Assembly (NCBI GenBank): GCA_036897095.1
Contig: JAYMSP010002363.1
Location: forward strand, 1 to 24,731
Length of the DNA: 24,731 nt
Reading direction: 5' to 3'
Origin: Plantago elongata
Lineage: Eukaryota; Streptophyta; Magnoliopsida; Lamiales; Plantaginaceae
Made by a program: the position numbers and the translations under genes. Below the pieces are notes generated by a model. It saw only the letters and a list, made by a program, of their open reading frames with translations. It searched no databases and had not been told where the DNA came from. This document shows, in pieces, positions 1 through 10,310 of the stretch. Every line of letters begins with the position of its first letter. Positions within the stretch are counted from its first letter, which is position 1.

Positions 1-182
1 TATAAAATATTATGTTTGGCTTGTGATATTCGGTATTTGAAGTATGAACTTATCGGCGTGTTTGAAAATGCTTTACTAGTATTATATGTATTTTGGAGTT
101 TCGCAAATATTTTAATGATATGTATTGAGTTTTGGAGGTTAACATAGTCCTTGACGTCCGGACTAGGATCTGGGGCGTTACA
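1..182 (+). mobile_element. Probable 3' end fragment of a Ty3-gypsy-type LTR
   Basis: AT-rich sequence running into a GC-richer end (around 149-182) that reads GACGTCCGG, then GGATCTGGGGCGTTACA. A terminus of the form GGGGCGTTACA is common at the 3' end of plant Ty3-gypsy LTRs, which finish in CA. Immediately after it the reading frame of a LINE reverse transcriptase begins, so this looks like one element abutting another. The window starts inside it, so neither the full LTR nor a target duplication can be seen. The assignment rests on resemblance of the terminus only. Confidence 0.35.
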
Positions 183-186
183 CATC

Positions 187-1350
187 ATGTTTGAGTTAAT
201 ATCACTTACGCAGTCGAGCTTCATTCGGGGGAGAAGCACACATGATAATATAATGCTTATGCAGGAACTGCTACATTCTCTACAAAAAAAGAAGAAAAAC
301 AAAGTTGGGTGTATGGTGATGAAACTGGACTTGGACAAAGAATACGACAGGGTCAGCTGGTCGTTTTTGGAGGATACCCTCCAAGCTTTTAACATCCCTT
401 GTAATCTTATCAAACTGATTATGTTTTGTGTCGGGAATGCCAAGTCGCAAATACTCTGGAATGGGGAGCCCTTGGAAGCGTTCCAGCATACTTGTGGTCT
501 TCGTCAAGGAGACCCATTATCCCCGTACTTGTTTGTTTTATGTATGGAACGTTTATCTTACATGATCAATGAACAGGTAAATAAACGTAGTTGGACACCC
601 ATTAGGCCGTGCAGAGGAGCCCCCGCCTTTTCGCATATTTTCTTTGCAAATGATCTAATATTGATGAGCAGGGCCGATTATCGGAATGCCCGAGTGGTGA
701 AGGCTGTTTTGAACAAGTTTGGAAGTAAATCGGGACTACTTCTTAACTTATCAAAGCCTAAAGCTACTTCTCCAATCGTGGGGGGGGGGGGGGGGGGGGG
801 GGGGGTTCCGTGAAACAAGAGATTTCGACCAAATACAAAGTTTTAGGAAGTACCTTGGCATCTCGCTCCGTTATGGGCGGCAAACAAGAGTGGAAACTGG
901 TGAACTAATTGACAAAGTAACAACACCGTTTGCGGGATGGAAATAGAAGTTTCTATCAACTGCCGGACGAGCAACCTTGATACAAGCTGTAACCGCTGCA
1001 GTCCCACTATATAATATGCAATCCGACTGGATTCCAGAACATATTTGTGAAAACTTGATAAACTTAATCGGGACTTTCTTTGGTCGAATGACATTAGCCA
1101 GCGGAAAACTCATCTAATAGGTTGGAAACAGGTTGTCAATACAAAATCCAATGGGGGTCTTGGCATCCGAGAAGCAAGGATCAACAACAAAGCCATGCTA
1201 TCGAAGATAGTATGGAAAAGTGCTAGGAAAGAGAAGACGGTTTGGAGGGATCTAATTGAAGCTAAGTATTTACGAGGCAGGAACATCCTCCACTGTGAAC
1301 CAAAAGCAGCGGATAGTCTGGGATGGAAAGGGATTGTGAAGTGCACATGA
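187..1350 (+). pseudogene. LINE reverse transcriptase, broken
   Basis: The first frame carries the RT fingers/palm motifs: QSSFIRGR, then KEYDRVSW (the region of the first catalytic Asp), then GLRQGDPLSPYLFVL. The usual FADD box reads FAND, so one of its two aspartates is replaced and the enzyme would be inactive even without the other lesions. After the G tract the frame shifts and continues with KYLGISL and AGWK, then a TAG stop, then STAGRATLIQAV, all recognisable against the plant L1 consensus (YLGVPL, AGWK, LSxAGR). A further shift near 1045-1050 restores the first frame with DFLWSND and GGLGIR. It decodes a retroelement polymerase domain and is not a host gene. Confidence 0.85.
780..805 (+). 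repeat. Homopolymer of 26 G
   Basis: An uninterrupted run of G inside the LINE reverse transcriptase remnant, at the point where the RT frame shifts. It replaces sequence that normally lies between the GLLLNLSK-like motif and the KYLG motif. It could be a true expansion able to form a G-quadruplex on the + strand, or a sequencing/assembly artefact. Confidence 0.9.
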
Positions 1351-1369
1351 ACTTAAGGCATGTTTCTGA

Positions 1370-2695
1370 TGGCGAGTTGGAGATGTCACATAAATCCGGG
1401 TGTTCCGTGATTGCTGGTTCAAAGGCAGAGAGCTGATCAATGAAATTCCGAACTTGGACATTCAAGACAGAGACACGAAACTGAGTGAGGTGCTAATCCT
1501 GAATGGAGAGTGGGAATTTTCGAACCTACACACTCAGATTCCGTCAAGTTTGTTGACAGAACTAGACAATGCTGATATTAATCTCCGTACGGAACCTGAT
1601 ACCCTTTTGTGGAGTGAAACAGCGTCAGGGACGTTCACCTGCCAATCTGCTTACCGGAAATTCAAGGAGTTGGAAAACTCGAATGGTCAGGGAGCTAGAA
1701 AGAACATCAACTAGAGGTTACTGTGGAAAAGTAAGATCCCGAATAAATACAAATATTTTCTCTTGTCAGTCATTCAGGGTAGATTAATGACGAACGCCTT
1801 AAGGCACAAGAGGCAAATGACGCCGGACCTGTCATGTGGTATATGCCATGGAGTTACTGAGGATGTGGTACATATCTTGCGACACTGTCCAATTGCAAAG
1901 TCGATATGGAAAGAAGTTCTATCTCCAAATGATCTGGTGGCCTTTGGAAGTATTCCAGATGCTGAATGGTTTGAAACAAACTTCCGCAAGTCATTTATCA
2001 CTACCTTAAATATGAAAGCTAGCTGGCCGGCTGTCTTTTTAATGACTGTGTGGACATTATGGAAGTCAAGAAATGCAAGAATCTTCCGGGGAAGAGCAGA
2101 GTGCAAATCGAAGATGATATTTTTGATAAAGCAAATGGGTTGCGATCTCCAAATGAAGATGGATCCAGGAGAGTTCCGAAAGAAATATGTATGGCAAAAA
2201 CCCCCAACACAATGGACTAAGCTAAATATTGATGGGAGTTGTAGACCTTTGACAAATGAAGAAGCCACAGGTTGCGTAACGCGAGATGCAGAGGGACAAT
2301 GGCTTTGGGGTCTGTCCAAGAAGCTTGTAACACCCAATGTAGATGAGGTAGAACTTCAGAGTATGGTACATGGTTTAGAATTGGCTTGGTACCGCAGAAC
2401 ACCTAAGCTCATTGTTGAAACTGATTCAGAAACTCTTTTCTCCTAGATAACTGAACTTGAGCAACCTCCGGAGATTCACATGTCTTTGGTGAACCGTTGC
2501 AAGGAGCTACTAAGAATGCCTTGGGACATCGAGATTAAGAAGATAAATAAAAAGGTCAATGTGTGTGTCGATCATATAGCGATTTTAGGCTCTAATTTTG
2601 ATGGAGAGGGTAAGTCTTGGCTTACTCCACCTACATTTGTAATCCCAATTTGGGCTCTGACCTCGGCCATTAGGCTTATATCATGTCTTATTTAC
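1370..2695 (+). pseudogene. LINE zf-RVT and RNase H region, with in-frame stops
   Basis: A single frame runs from WRVGD (1370) to the poly(A), interrupted by stops at 1391-1393, 1712-1714 and 2444-2446. It contains FRDCWFKG; a zf-RVT segment with the pattern W-K-x-K-I-P and a zinc ligand set CGIC...H-I-L-R-H-C; then an RNase H domain with NIDGS (first Asp), VELQSMVHGLELAW (Glu) and ETDS (Asp), the expected acidic active-site residues. The last stop falls just after ETDS, cutting off the final RNase H helices. The domain order identifies it as the C-terminal half of the L1-type ORF2. Confidence 0.85.
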
Positions 2696-2711
2696 CAAAA
2701 AAAAAAAAAAA

Positions 2712-3172
2712 TAATAAATAAAATATCATTTTTAGAAGTCATTTTACAACTTTAAGTTTAATTAAGAGAGAAAATGAGTCCGAGATGAGATGATTCAAAT
2801 ATAATCATGATGTTTATTTACTTTTTATATTCGTAATTTTTAATTTATCTACGTTTAAAATTGAACAAAAGTAAAAAATAATAATTGACAGTGGGCATGG
2901 ACTATATTACATGGGCTGATGGATAACATGGAAGAAGCTTTACGTTCAAGCCTAACAGAAATGAAGGATTTCTCAGATCCAGCTTTGAACTCCACGTAGG
3001 CAATTCGACCAATCACGTGCTTGACCGAGCTCCAAATCTGGATAGCAACCCCTCAGTAAGTCCAATACAAAACGCGAAACAAATCAGAGGTCTTGGACTA
3101 GAATTATATCTAAAGTTGGCTTTAAGCGAACTAAAAGAATTCTGAATCCTAAACGGACTCGTATAAAATAAA
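2712..3172. other. AT-rich spacer between LINE tail and RPN2 promoter
   Basis: No coding potential or RNA gene is visible. The stretch after the LINE tail is AT-rich. A TGGGCT motif (site II type) lies near 2912-2917, but it is over 500 bp from the RPN2 start, so its relevance is doubtful. Confidence 0.6.
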
Positions 3173-3431
3173 AGCCCAATAGACAAGTTTCAGCCCACAT
3201 CTCTAATAAGAAACCTTACAAATCCAATCCGAGTTAGTATTACTTATTCTTTTCTGTCTCGACTGGTTTATTTAGTATTAATAATACACACTACTACATA
3301 TATATAAAAGATAAAAGGCATATTTCAGTGAAGAAGAAGGAGGTGTTCATTACATACTTCACAGTTAACCTTTCCTCCAAGAAAACCATTCAAAATCCCC
3401 AAATCTCAAGATCCAAACCCTAAATCCGCCA
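3173..3431 (+). promoter_or_regulatory. RPN2 promoter and 5' leader: site II, TATA box, telo-box
   Basis: Two RGCCCA site II motifs (3173-3178 and 3192-3197; these bind TCP factors in growth-linked plant genes) are followed by a TATA box, TATATAAAAG (3301-3310), and a telo-box AAACCCTA (3415-3422) about ten bases before the ATG. This combination is typical of plant proteasome, ribosomal and other growth-linked genes. A transcription start about 30 bp after the TATA, near 3335, is inferred. Confidence 0.6.
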
Positions 3432-6400
3432 ATGGCTGCGGCAGCGACCATGACATCGGCCGGTGGACTCCTCGCAATGCTCAGTGAAGATCATCCTGCT
3501 CTCAAACTACACGCCCTCTCCAATCTCAACTCCTTCGTCGACTCCTTCTGGCCTGAGATCTCTACTTCTGTCCCTCTTATGTGAGTCCTTTTGTTTTTAT
3601 ACCTTCTTTAACTATCTCCGCGTGTGAATTTCAATTAGGATTGTGAATTTCATGGCTATTTGACAGTCAGAGTGACTAGTTCGCCTGTTTTCTTACTATC
3701 GATGCACTGTCTTGTAGCTGGATTTTGATTTTTGGGTGCGTAATTAGTAATTACATGTTTCAAAATCGGAAGAGAATTAGGAATTACTTTTAAGTAGGTG
3801 GTCGTGAATTAGTGAATTAGCTCTATACGAAAGTTAGGCTGGAGGGATAAATTTGATAAATGGAGGTATTAGTGGATTATTATCGTGTGTGTGTTTCAGT
3901 TGCAAGGTTAACTCTGCGAGCTTTTACGTTGTGGTGTGGAATGCAATGATAAATGGAGGTATTAGTGGATTAGTATCGTGTGTGTGTTTCAGTTGAAAGG
4001 TTAATTCTGCGAGCTTTTACGTTGTGGTGTGGAATGCAATTTGAAATAACTGGAACGGCACGGTGTCTGCTTGACAAGGATGTCTCTTTTTCTGGCATTA
4101 GTTATAAAGCATGAGTTTCTTTATCAAATTCTAAAGTAGGACTAGTTCACATGGGAGTGCAAGTTTCTTATATTCGTTGAAGACATTGCGCATTATGCAC
4201 ACAATATGCCCTGACGTGTTAGGGTGTTTGCTTAAATAATCTTCTGCAGTGACAGTTTATATGAAGATGATATTTTTTATAAGTTGCTATCCTGAATGAT
4301 GTATATACTTGCAAGCTTTACTTTTTCATATTGCCTTATTTTCTTGACAACAATGAAGTTTAATGTCATGTTGAGTTGCACAATCTTGTGTACAATATGC
4401 CCTGACATGTTAGGGTGTTTGCTTGAATAATCTTTTGCAGTGAGAGTTTATATGAAGATGAAGAGTTTGACCAGAGGCAGCTTGCTGCTCTACTTGTTTC
4501 AAAGGTGAAATACATAATTCTGTTTTCAGTTTCTTTTACTTGCTAGAATTTTCATTATTCCTCCACACCCGAAGTTAGTAGTACGAAAAGATTGTCAAGC
4601 TCTACTTTTCCCATGCTATCTCTTTCTTCGGTGGACTTATCTATTATTGGCGTTGCTATGGTCAGGTTTTCTACTATCTGGGTGAGCTTAATGAGTCATT
4701 AATGTATGCTCTTGGTGCTGGTTCTCTGTTTGACGTGGCAGAGGATTCAGACTATGTGCACACTCTCCGTGGTAAGTTTTTGTATGCCCAGCCTCTCCCA
4801 GGCCCCTGTAACTAATTTTCACCAACACTGGCTTTCCTGTGATCAATCTATGGTGTTCTTTAGATGGTATTGAAATGGCGGTGCAGTTTATATATGTATT
4901 CTCTCTTCTTTTTTCAGCCAAGGCAATTGATGAATATGCGAGCCTCAAGACTAAAGCAGCTGAGTCAAATGATACGTCAGTAGTGATTGACCCTCGGCTA
5001 GAAGCAATAGTTGAGAATATGCTTAAAAAGTATGTATTCAGATAAGTTTCAGGTCATCATTGTACAAGGCTGTGGCATATATATGATCTTATACTCTTGT
5101 CTCCTGCAGATGTATAGAAGATGGAAAATTCCAGCAGGCTATAGGAACATCTATCGAGTGCAGGCGTCTCGATAAGCTGGAAGAGGCTATCATAAGTAGT
5201 GATAACGTTCATGCAATAAATAATTATTGCATTGGTGTTGCTCATGACTTTGTCAGTCGGAGGGAATACCGACGCGAGGTAACTACTTAGTCGCTCTGTT
5301 TCATATTTTTTTTCCTTTTCTATGCTGTCAGTTGAGCTCTTCTGCTTTGAGAATGCATCTAACTTCCTCTCCAGCAATTAAGGAGTCATTGAATGCATCT
5401 ATTTTCTTCCTGCCAACTCTTGTTTTCAAGCACAATTAGGGAATACCTAACAATAAAATTGGATGCATCAACAAGCTGTGGTCTTCCTTGAGTTTGTATT
5501 GGGTTAGCATGTGTTAATTAGCCAATCTCAACTCTTCATTCCCTTGCAGGTGTTTCGTCTTCTTGTAAAAGTGTACCAGCAACTACCATCTCCTGATTAT
5601 CTCAGCATTTGCCAGTGCTTAATGTTCTTAGATCAGCCTGACGGTGTTTCAGCCATATTTGAGAAACTTTTAAGATCAGAGAATGTTGACGATGCACTGT
5701 TGGCATTTCAAATAGCCTTTGATCTGGTGGAGAATGAGCACCAGGCTTTTCTTTTGAGTGTCAGAGATGGTCTTCCAAGTCCCACTCCCCAACCTTCGGA
5801 GGCGGTGCAGTCAGTAGCGCAGCCTGATTCTGCTCAAGCCGAAGATAATGTGATATCAGAGGATACCCAAATGGCAGATAGGACTGAAGTAGACACTCTT
5901 TCTGCAAGTACAGATCTAAAAGAATCTATTTACGCTGAGAGATTAAGAAAGCTAAAGGGAATTTTATCTGGAGAGACTTCAATACAGTTAACTCAGCAAT
6001 TCTTATACACTCATAACAAGTAAGAATGCTCCTTGCATTCAATATTTTGATGTATTCAGGGCAACCAAACTCTTTTTAAATGCATATAAAAGTGGTCAAT
6101 GAATGATTAATTGGTGTTTTTCTGTTTGCAGATCTGATCTTCTCATTCTTAAGACCATAAAGCAATCTGTTGAGATGAGAAATAGTGTATGCCATAGTGC
6201 AACCATATATGCTAATGCTATTATGCATGCCGGCACAACTTGGGATACATTTCTCAGGGAAAATCTGGTATATCCTTAATCTGAGTGTTTTTGGGATCCC
6301 CTTGCTACTTGGTTTACTCGATCAATTCCATATAGGCATTCGCTAATATACTGTTTTTTCTTTCCCTTTCCTTTCTAGGACTGGCTAAGTAGAGCAACCA

Positions 6401-9103
6401 ATTGGGCGAAATTTAGTGCCACGGCAGGACTTGGTGTGATCCACAGAGGCCATTTGCAGCAAGGAAGATCACTCATGGCCCCTTACTTGCCTCAGGGTGG
6501 GGCTGGTGGTGGTAGCAGCAGTCCATATTCTGAAGGTGGTGCATTATATGCTCTTGGTTTAATTCATGCCAACCATGGGGAGGGAATCAAACAATTTCTC
6601 CGTGAGAGCCTAAGAAGCACGAATGTTGAGGTTGGCAACTGTCTTTAAAATTCTTCCTTTCTCATAAGTAGAACATGTTGAAAATTGCCTCTAAAGAATA
6701 TGTAGTGATGTATTCTTTTCCATTTAACAGAAACAAAGCATTATAAAAGAGTGGTAAATGAATCCTGATATAATGAGCCCGACTTAATAAGTAAATTATT
6801 TCATTTGAATCTGTGATGCTAGTTCTTATTTGATCAGTTGCTTAATGTTGTGTGCTCTCAATGATGCAGGTTATTCAGCACGGGGCGTGTCTAGGTCTCG
6901 GATTGGCAGCATTAGGTACTGCTGATAATGAGATATTCGATGACATAAAAAACGTGCTTTACACCGACAGTGCTGTTGCTGGTGAGGCAGCAGGGATCAG
7001 TATGGGTTTGCTCATGGTTGGAACAGCAAGTGAAAAGGCTGGAGAAATGCTTGCTTATGCACATGAGACTCAGCATGAAAAAATTATAAGGTAAAGTTGC
7101 ATGTTTGCTTAAGTAGCAGAATTTTAACTATTCATTTTTGCCCTCGTTAATTTGTATGGTTTTATCAATTTTGATAGGGGTTTAGCATTGGGAATAGCGC
7201 TGACAGTCTATGGAAGAGAGGAAGAAGCTGATACACTCATCGAGCAGATGACTCGGGATCAGGATCCTATTTTGCGCTATGGTGGCATGTACGCTTTAGC
7301 CTTGGCATATAGTGGAACAGGAAACAATAAGGCCATACGCCAGCTGCTACACTTTGCTGTGTCCGATGTGAGCGACGATGTCAGGCGTACTGCTGTTCTT
7401 GCACTGGGATTTGTGTTGTATTCTAACCATGAACAGGTTGGTATACCCTACAAATATTTTTGTTATCATGGAATTGCGTTATAGTACAAGTGTTTGACTA
7501 GGGACTGGGAATTGGCTAGAAAGCTGATCGCTTGATCAATCAATACAACAAAATAATATATCTTTTACCTGGAATTGCATTATAGCTCCTCCCACATCTT
7601 CCATCCAGATTTTAAAATTTCTGACATTACAACCATGGATTGGGAGTTTGTTAGAGCTGAATATTTCTCTGCTGCTACACTGTTGCTTACATCTTTTCTT
7701 CCTTTCGATGCAGACTCCTCGAATTGTTTCCCTGTTGTCAGAATCCTACAACCCCCATGTTCGGTATGGTGCTGCACTTGCTGTTGGCATTTCTTGTGCT
7801 GGTACTGGTCTTAGTGAGGCCATATCATTGTTAGAGCCTCTGACATCGGATGTTGTGGATTTTGTTCGTCAAGGAGCTTTAATTGCAATGGCGATGGTAA
7901 TGGTGCAGAGTAGTGAAGCAATTGACTCTCGAGTTGGTGCATTTAGGTAATTATTATATCTGCCTTAATAGTTGACAAGATTGTGAACCTTTAATTTAAG
8001 TTTCAGCTTACATTCTTTTCTTTTTTTTTTAAGGCGGCAATTAGAGAAAATCATCCTTGATAAGCATGAAGATACAATGAGTAAGATGGGGGCAATTTTG
8101 GCATCTGGAATTCTAGATGCAGGTGGGAGGAATGTAACAATTAAGCTACTTTCCAAGTCCAAACATGATAAGATTACTGCAGTTGTTGGTCTTGCAGTCT
8201 TCAGCCAGTTTTGGTATTGGTACCCACTGATCTACTTCATCAGTTTGTCATTCTCACCAACTGCTTTGATTGGACTAAATTATGACCTGAAAGTTCCAAA
8301 GTTTGAGTTCTTGTCACATGCAAAGCCATCATTGTTCGAATACCCGAAGCCTACAACAATCGCTACTGCTGCTTCAGCCGTTAAATTGCCTACAGCTGTT
8401 CTATCAACTTCAGCAAGAGCCAAGGCTCGGGCATCCAAGAAAGAGGCAGAGAAGGCAGCTGAGAAACCGGAGACGAGTTCTGGAAAGGCTAAAGCAAGTG
8501 AAAACGATGTTGACTCTATGCAGGTAAATCCTACTTCTGCTACACATGTTACATGTTTTCTATTCTTGTTTGTTTTAGTCAATGTCTCTGTTGGGTTAGT
8601 CAATGTCTCTGTTGGGGGTTGTTACTGTTGCATCTTGCCAATTTCTGGATATCTTGTTTCTTAATATCTGTCCCATCTCTAATCTAATGTATCTCATGAG
8701 TTGTAAAACAGCTGCTTGAGTTTACTTCAAATTCTTTGGATTGATGATTTTACAGCTGCTTACTTTTAATTTTTTTTGGATCAATGATTAGGTTGATGCA
8801 ATTGTGGAGAAGAAAGCTGAGCCGGAACCATTATTCGAGCTCCTAACAAATCCGGCTAGGGTGGTCCCGGCACAGGAAAAGTATATTAAGTTTCTGGAAG
8901 ATAGCAGATATGTGCCTATTAAGTCAGCATCCTCAGGATTCGTTCTGTTAAAAAATCTTCGTCCAGATGAACCGGAGACGCTCTCTCTGACTGATGCCCA
9001 CTCGACCACTACAACTACGGCAAATCCTGGTGCTACAAGCCAACCTACTTCAATGGTTGATGAAGAACCTGCTCCTCCTCAACCATTCGAATATTCGGCC
9101 TAA
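3432..9103 (+). CDS. RPN2: 26S proteasome regulatory subunit RPN2 (PSMD1), 13 exons, 990 aa
   Basis: Scaffold subunit of the 19S base; it docks the ATPase ring and carries the ubiquitin receptor RPN13. Exons: 3432-3580, 4441-4504, 4666-4771, 4918-5029, 5110-5278, 5550-6019, 6132-6267, 6379-6630, 6870-7090, 7178-7436, 7714-7946, 8034-8523, 8792-9103; all introns are GT-AG and the sum is 991 codons. The ATG is the first after the leader and gives the conserved start (SAGGLLAML). Residues 1-400 are the helical N-terminal region. About 420-770 are PC repeats forming the toroid, visible as [64 protein letters not shown] and [13 protein letters not shown]. Residues 852-881 are a Lys/Ala/Glu-rich linker that may hold a nuclear signal. 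The C-terminus ends in PPQPFEY (about 982-988), the known RPN13-binding tail. Length fits plant RPN2 (about 1000 aa). Intact, no lesions. Two homologous isoforms exist in Arabidopsis, and I cannot say which this is. Confidence 0.96.
3855..4040 (+). repeat. 93-bp tandem duplication in RPN2 intron 1
   Basis: Two head-to-tail units, 3855-3947 and 3948-4040, differ at about three positions. The unit contains GATAAATGG at its start and GTGTGTTTCAG inside, so each copy also carries an acceptor-like TTTCAG. The high identity points to a recent event. No function is visible. Confidence 0.9.
4201..4270 (+). repeat. Duplicate of the intron 1 acceptor and start of exon 2 (pseudo-exon)
   Basis: This 70-bp stretch matches 4392-4461 with about four mismatches. 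The latter spans the end of RPN2 intron 1, the acceptor and the first 21 bases of exon 2. The upstream copy retains a good acceptor (TTCTGCAG, ending 4249) followed by an exon-2-like start. Splicing exon 1 to this copy would keep frame for about fourteen codons and then reach TGA at 4293-4295. Confidence 0.85.
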
Positions 9104-9390
9104 TTTGTTTTGTTTAAATAGTTTAAATCAGTTTGTAAAATGTTTGTTTTATTTTCTTTATTTCTTTATACTATAAAACTTTTTTGAATATCTATTGTTA
9201 TTCTAGGCATACATAATTCATATTTTGGTATGTTGTCTAGTAAACGAGTTCATTTATTTTACTACTAATATGGATTGTATGTATTTAACATTTCTTCTTA
9301 AACAAAAGGAGTATCTTCTCAAACACTCGAATAAAAGGAAAGGAGTCTTATATATTACAAAGGAGTACTATATATTGCATTTGATAGAGT
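9104..9390 (+). other. RPN2 3' UTR and flank
   Basis: AT-rich sequence with T-rich stretches and several AATAAA-like motifs (for example AATAAAAGG near 9330) suitable for plant poly(A) signalling. The end of the transcript cannot be placed. The last 8 bases (9383-9390) are the left target duplication of the hAT-type element that follows. Confidence 0.5.
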
Positions 9391-10083
9391 TAGGGCTGCG
9401 CAATGGACGGATACGGATAAATCTGCATCTGTTTGATCGGATATCCGGTCAAACGGATGGAAAAATAGTCCATTCGTTATTCAATTCAGTCCAAGCGGAT
9501 TGGATATGGATAAATCCGTCGGATAACGGATAAATCTAACGGATATTCGTATCCAGTAAATTTAAAGAAAAAAAAAAAGAAAAAGAGAGCAAAATCCCCA
9601 AATCCCCAAATGTTCTTCAAACGCCTGCGCCTGGAGAAGGAATGGAGAAGAAGACGGACTGGCAAAGGAATGGAGAAGAAGACGGATTGCGCAATGGATT
9701 GCAGAAGGAATGGAGAAGAAGACGGACTGCGCAACGGACTGGAGAAGAAGACGGACTGCAGAAGGAACAGAGAAGAAGACGGACTGGAGAAGAGAAGAAG
9801 AAGAGGACGGAATGGCTAAGGACGGAATGAAGAAGAAGAGGACGGCGGACGGCTGCTGCCTACTAATACTAGGAGTAGTATTAGGGTTAAATGTAAAATA
9901 ACAAAAATATCCCTGGTCTAACGGATAAACGGATATCCGGCGGATTTATCCGTTCAAAACAGATGAAGGAAAACCCCATCCGCGATCCGGTCCGTTTTAT
10001 AACGGATCGATCTGTATCCGTCTGTTTTCGCGGATAACGAACCGGATTTACGAATACGGATACGGATAAAATGAGCAGCCCTA
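9391..10083. mobile_element. Non-autonomous hAT-type element (693 bp) with TIRs and 8-bp target duplication
   Basis: The left end is TAGGGCTGCGCA and the right end, read inward on the other strand, is TAGGGCTGCTCA, so the terminal inverted repeat is about 12 bp with one mismatch. It is flanked by GATAGAGT (9383-9390) and GATAGAGC (10084-10091), an 8-bp target duplication with one difference. An 8-bp duplication and TAGGGCTG-type ends are the hallmarks of hAT elements. Both subterminal arms (about 9400-9555 and 9915-10075) are packed with over twenty CGGAT or ATCCG motifs, resembling the subterminal transposase-binding repeats of hAT transposons such as Ac. The interior has no transposase, only a purine-rich minisatellite, so mobilisation would need an autonomous relative. 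It lies about 290 bp downstream of RPN2. Confidence 0.88.
9632..9853 (+). repeat. Purine-rich GGAGAAGAAGACGGA minisatellite inside the hAT element
   Basis: Irregular tandem copies of a unit built on GGAATGGAGAAGAAGACGGA, interspersed with shorter variants (CTGGAGAAGAAGACGGA) and ending in an AAGAAGAGGACGG stretch. The + strand is almost wholly purine in the repeat core. All three + frames are partly open here only because the repeat lacks stop codons; the predicted peptides are low-complexity and not credible genes. Confidence 0.85.
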
Positions 10084-10131
10084 GATAGAGCGTATAAATT
10101 CATACTATTGATACGGAGAAATAAAAGAAAA

Positions 10132-10310
10132 TATCTATTTTCAATTCTTAGAAAATGAAAATCTAAGTTTAAAATATCTATTTTGAATTCGTAGAAAATG
10201 AAAATCTAAATTCTTAGAAAATAAGAACTCATATTGATTTGCAAAAGTAAATGAAAAACGTATCTATTTTGAATTCTTTAGAAAATGAAAACCTTCTAAA
10301 TCTAAATAAT
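10132..10310 (+). repeat. Degenerate repeats of TATCTATTTTGAATTC...GAAAATGAAAA
   Basis: Three imperfect units begin at about 10132, 10175 and 10261, each with TATCTATTTT(C/G)AATTC followed by TAGAAAATGAAAA. Units are separated by variable AT-rich sequence. Possibly the relic of a small tandem repeat or a decayed element; no terminal structures can be seen. Confidence 0.6.

Larger units (their letters stand above)
183..2711 (+). mobile_element. Decayed, 5'-truncated L1-type LINE with poly(A) tail
   Basis: A non-LTR retrotransposon remnant. In order it holds a reverse transcriptase core (about 187-780), RT thumb/connection sequence (about 840-1350), a zf-RVT zinc-binding segment (about 1715-1930) and a C-terminal RNase H domain (about 2215-2440). 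It ends in a run of A (about 2698-2711) followed by AT-rich DNA. ORF1, the endonuclease and the RT amino terminus are missing, which is the usual 5' truncation of LINEs. The order RT, zf-RVT, RNase H is typical of plant L1 lineages. The copy is dead: the frame changes at the G tract (780-805), near 1045-1050 and again between about 1345 and 1370, and there are in-frame stops at 944-946, 1391-1393, 1712-1714 and 2444-2446. Confidence 0.85.

Noticed and set aside
1774-2337. 187-codon open frame on the minus strand
   Set aside because: It lies opposite the zf-RVT/RNase H region of the LINE, whose + frame has clear domain motifs; the minus frame has none.
8280-8603. 107-codon frame on the minus strand
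   Set aside because: Antisense shadow of RPN2 exon 12 and the following intron; the + strand is conserved coding sequence.
9610-9901. Three overlapping short + frames rich in Arg, Lys and Glu
   Set aside because: They are translations of the purine-rich minisatellite inside the hAT element, open only because the repeat lacks stop codons.
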